Positions 62,768-64,000 of a stretch of 64,000 nucleotides of DNA are shown in pieces (positions within the stretch are counted from its first letter, which is position 1; every line of letters starts with the position of its first letter). This DNA is from Reticulitermes speratus. Taxonomy: Eukaryota > Arthropoda > Insecta > Blattodea > Rhinotermitidae. The DNA is taken from the NCBI GenBank assembly GCA_021186555.1, contig JAJKFL010000330.1, positions 27,705,444 through 27,769,443 on the forward strand. The letters run 5' to 3'. A program made the translations under genes and the position numbers. The notes below the pieces were generated by a model. It was given only the letters and a program-made list of their open reading frames with translations. It was not told where the DNA came from and ran no database searches.

Positions 62768-62960
62768 TTTCCGCACCCGTCCAGACCGACCCTGGGGCCC
62801 ACCCAGCGTCCTGTGTAATGGGTGCCGGTTTTCTCTCTACCGGGAGTAAAGCGGCCGGGGCGTGGCGTATGTCCGAGGATAAAGAAAAAGTAGAGCTATA
62901 CCTCTGCTCCCCCTCTGGGCCTTCATGGCCTGTTACAGGGTGAACTTTACCTTGTTTATG
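62768..62960 (+). mobile_element. tRNA-derived SINE, family A, 5' truncated
   Basis: It shares cctggggcccacccagcgtc, gtgtaatgggtgccgg and the tail ccttcatggcctgttacagg with ttaccttg. It lacks the tRNA-like head. It is closest to the copy at 18,712-18,962. Confidence 0.7.
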
Positions 62961-62964
62961 GGTG

Positions 62965-63185
62965 AAATGATAAATACATACCAAAGTTTGGCGTAATTAG
63001 GACGATACAAATATGATGGATTTAAAGAACTGGGATGTAGATTGCGTTCAGCTGGCTCAGAATAGTGTCCAGTGGCGGGCCTGTGTTAGCACAATAACGA
63101 ACCAAGTTCTAAAAAGTGTGGGGAATTTCTTGACCATCATAGAAACTGTCAGTTTCTCAAGAAATATTTGACGCCACAGAATTAA
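62965..63185 (+). mobile_element. 3' fragment of LINE family 2
   Basis: The + strand tail: ctcagaatagtgtccagtgg, then gtggggaatttcttgacc and tcagtttctcaagaaa. 5' truncated. Confidence 0.6.

Positions 63186-64000
<815 letters not shown>

Overview
This is an insect nuclear DNA window: spliced genes with GT/AG introns, very long introns, and dense SINE, LINE and DNA-transposon debris. The repeat content and large introns suggest a cockroach or termite (Dictyoptera). That is a low-confidence guess, because nothing in the window fixes the species.

Two host genes lie head to tail on the + strand. (1) The 3' part of the single insect dynamin gene (shibire) occupies about 330-32,841. Exons 330-536 and 5655-5833 encode the GTPase effector domain. 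Exon 8100-8312 encodes the proline-rich tail. Several alternative last exons share the same phase-2 junction: 16,432-16,588, the long conserved tail; 32,772-32,841, an unusual proline-rich tail 24 kb downstream; and possible short tails at 12,119 or 12,202. (2) The 5' part of an EEIG1/FAM102-family gene (NT-C2 domain) has exon 1 at 37,525-37,670 and exon 2 at 63,473-63,593, separated by a 25.8 kb first intron. The GTPase, middle and PH parts of dynamin and the rest of FAM102 lie outside the window.

Everything else is introns, UTRs, one 4.7 kb intergenic gap, and mobile DNA. The RTE/BovB-like LINE at 722-4024 has an 11-bp target duplication. There are several 3' fragments of a second LINE family. 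Two internally deleted piggyBac elements are bounded by TTAA (9647-11,429 and 50,335-52,084). Also present are a pogo-like element (28,046-28,955), a Tigger-like element carrying a nested SINE (18,623-19,517), a mariner-like relic, hAT-type MITEs, and tRNA-derived SINEs, some with clear target duplications.

The most interesting signal is a set of hammerhead-ribozyme-like motifs at three separate loci (13.77, 40.08/40.68 and 62.13/62.31 kb). The short stem I has a different sequence at each locus, yet in four of the five copies both strands still pair, so covariation supports a real fold. Two of the loci are inverted-repeat units; the one at 40 kb is a perfect 357-bp hairpin with a 15-bp target duplication. 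They are probably termini of Penelope-like or retrozyme-like elements. CpG is strongly depleted over much of the dynamin gene and common in the FAM102 intron, which suggests a boundary in germline methylation.
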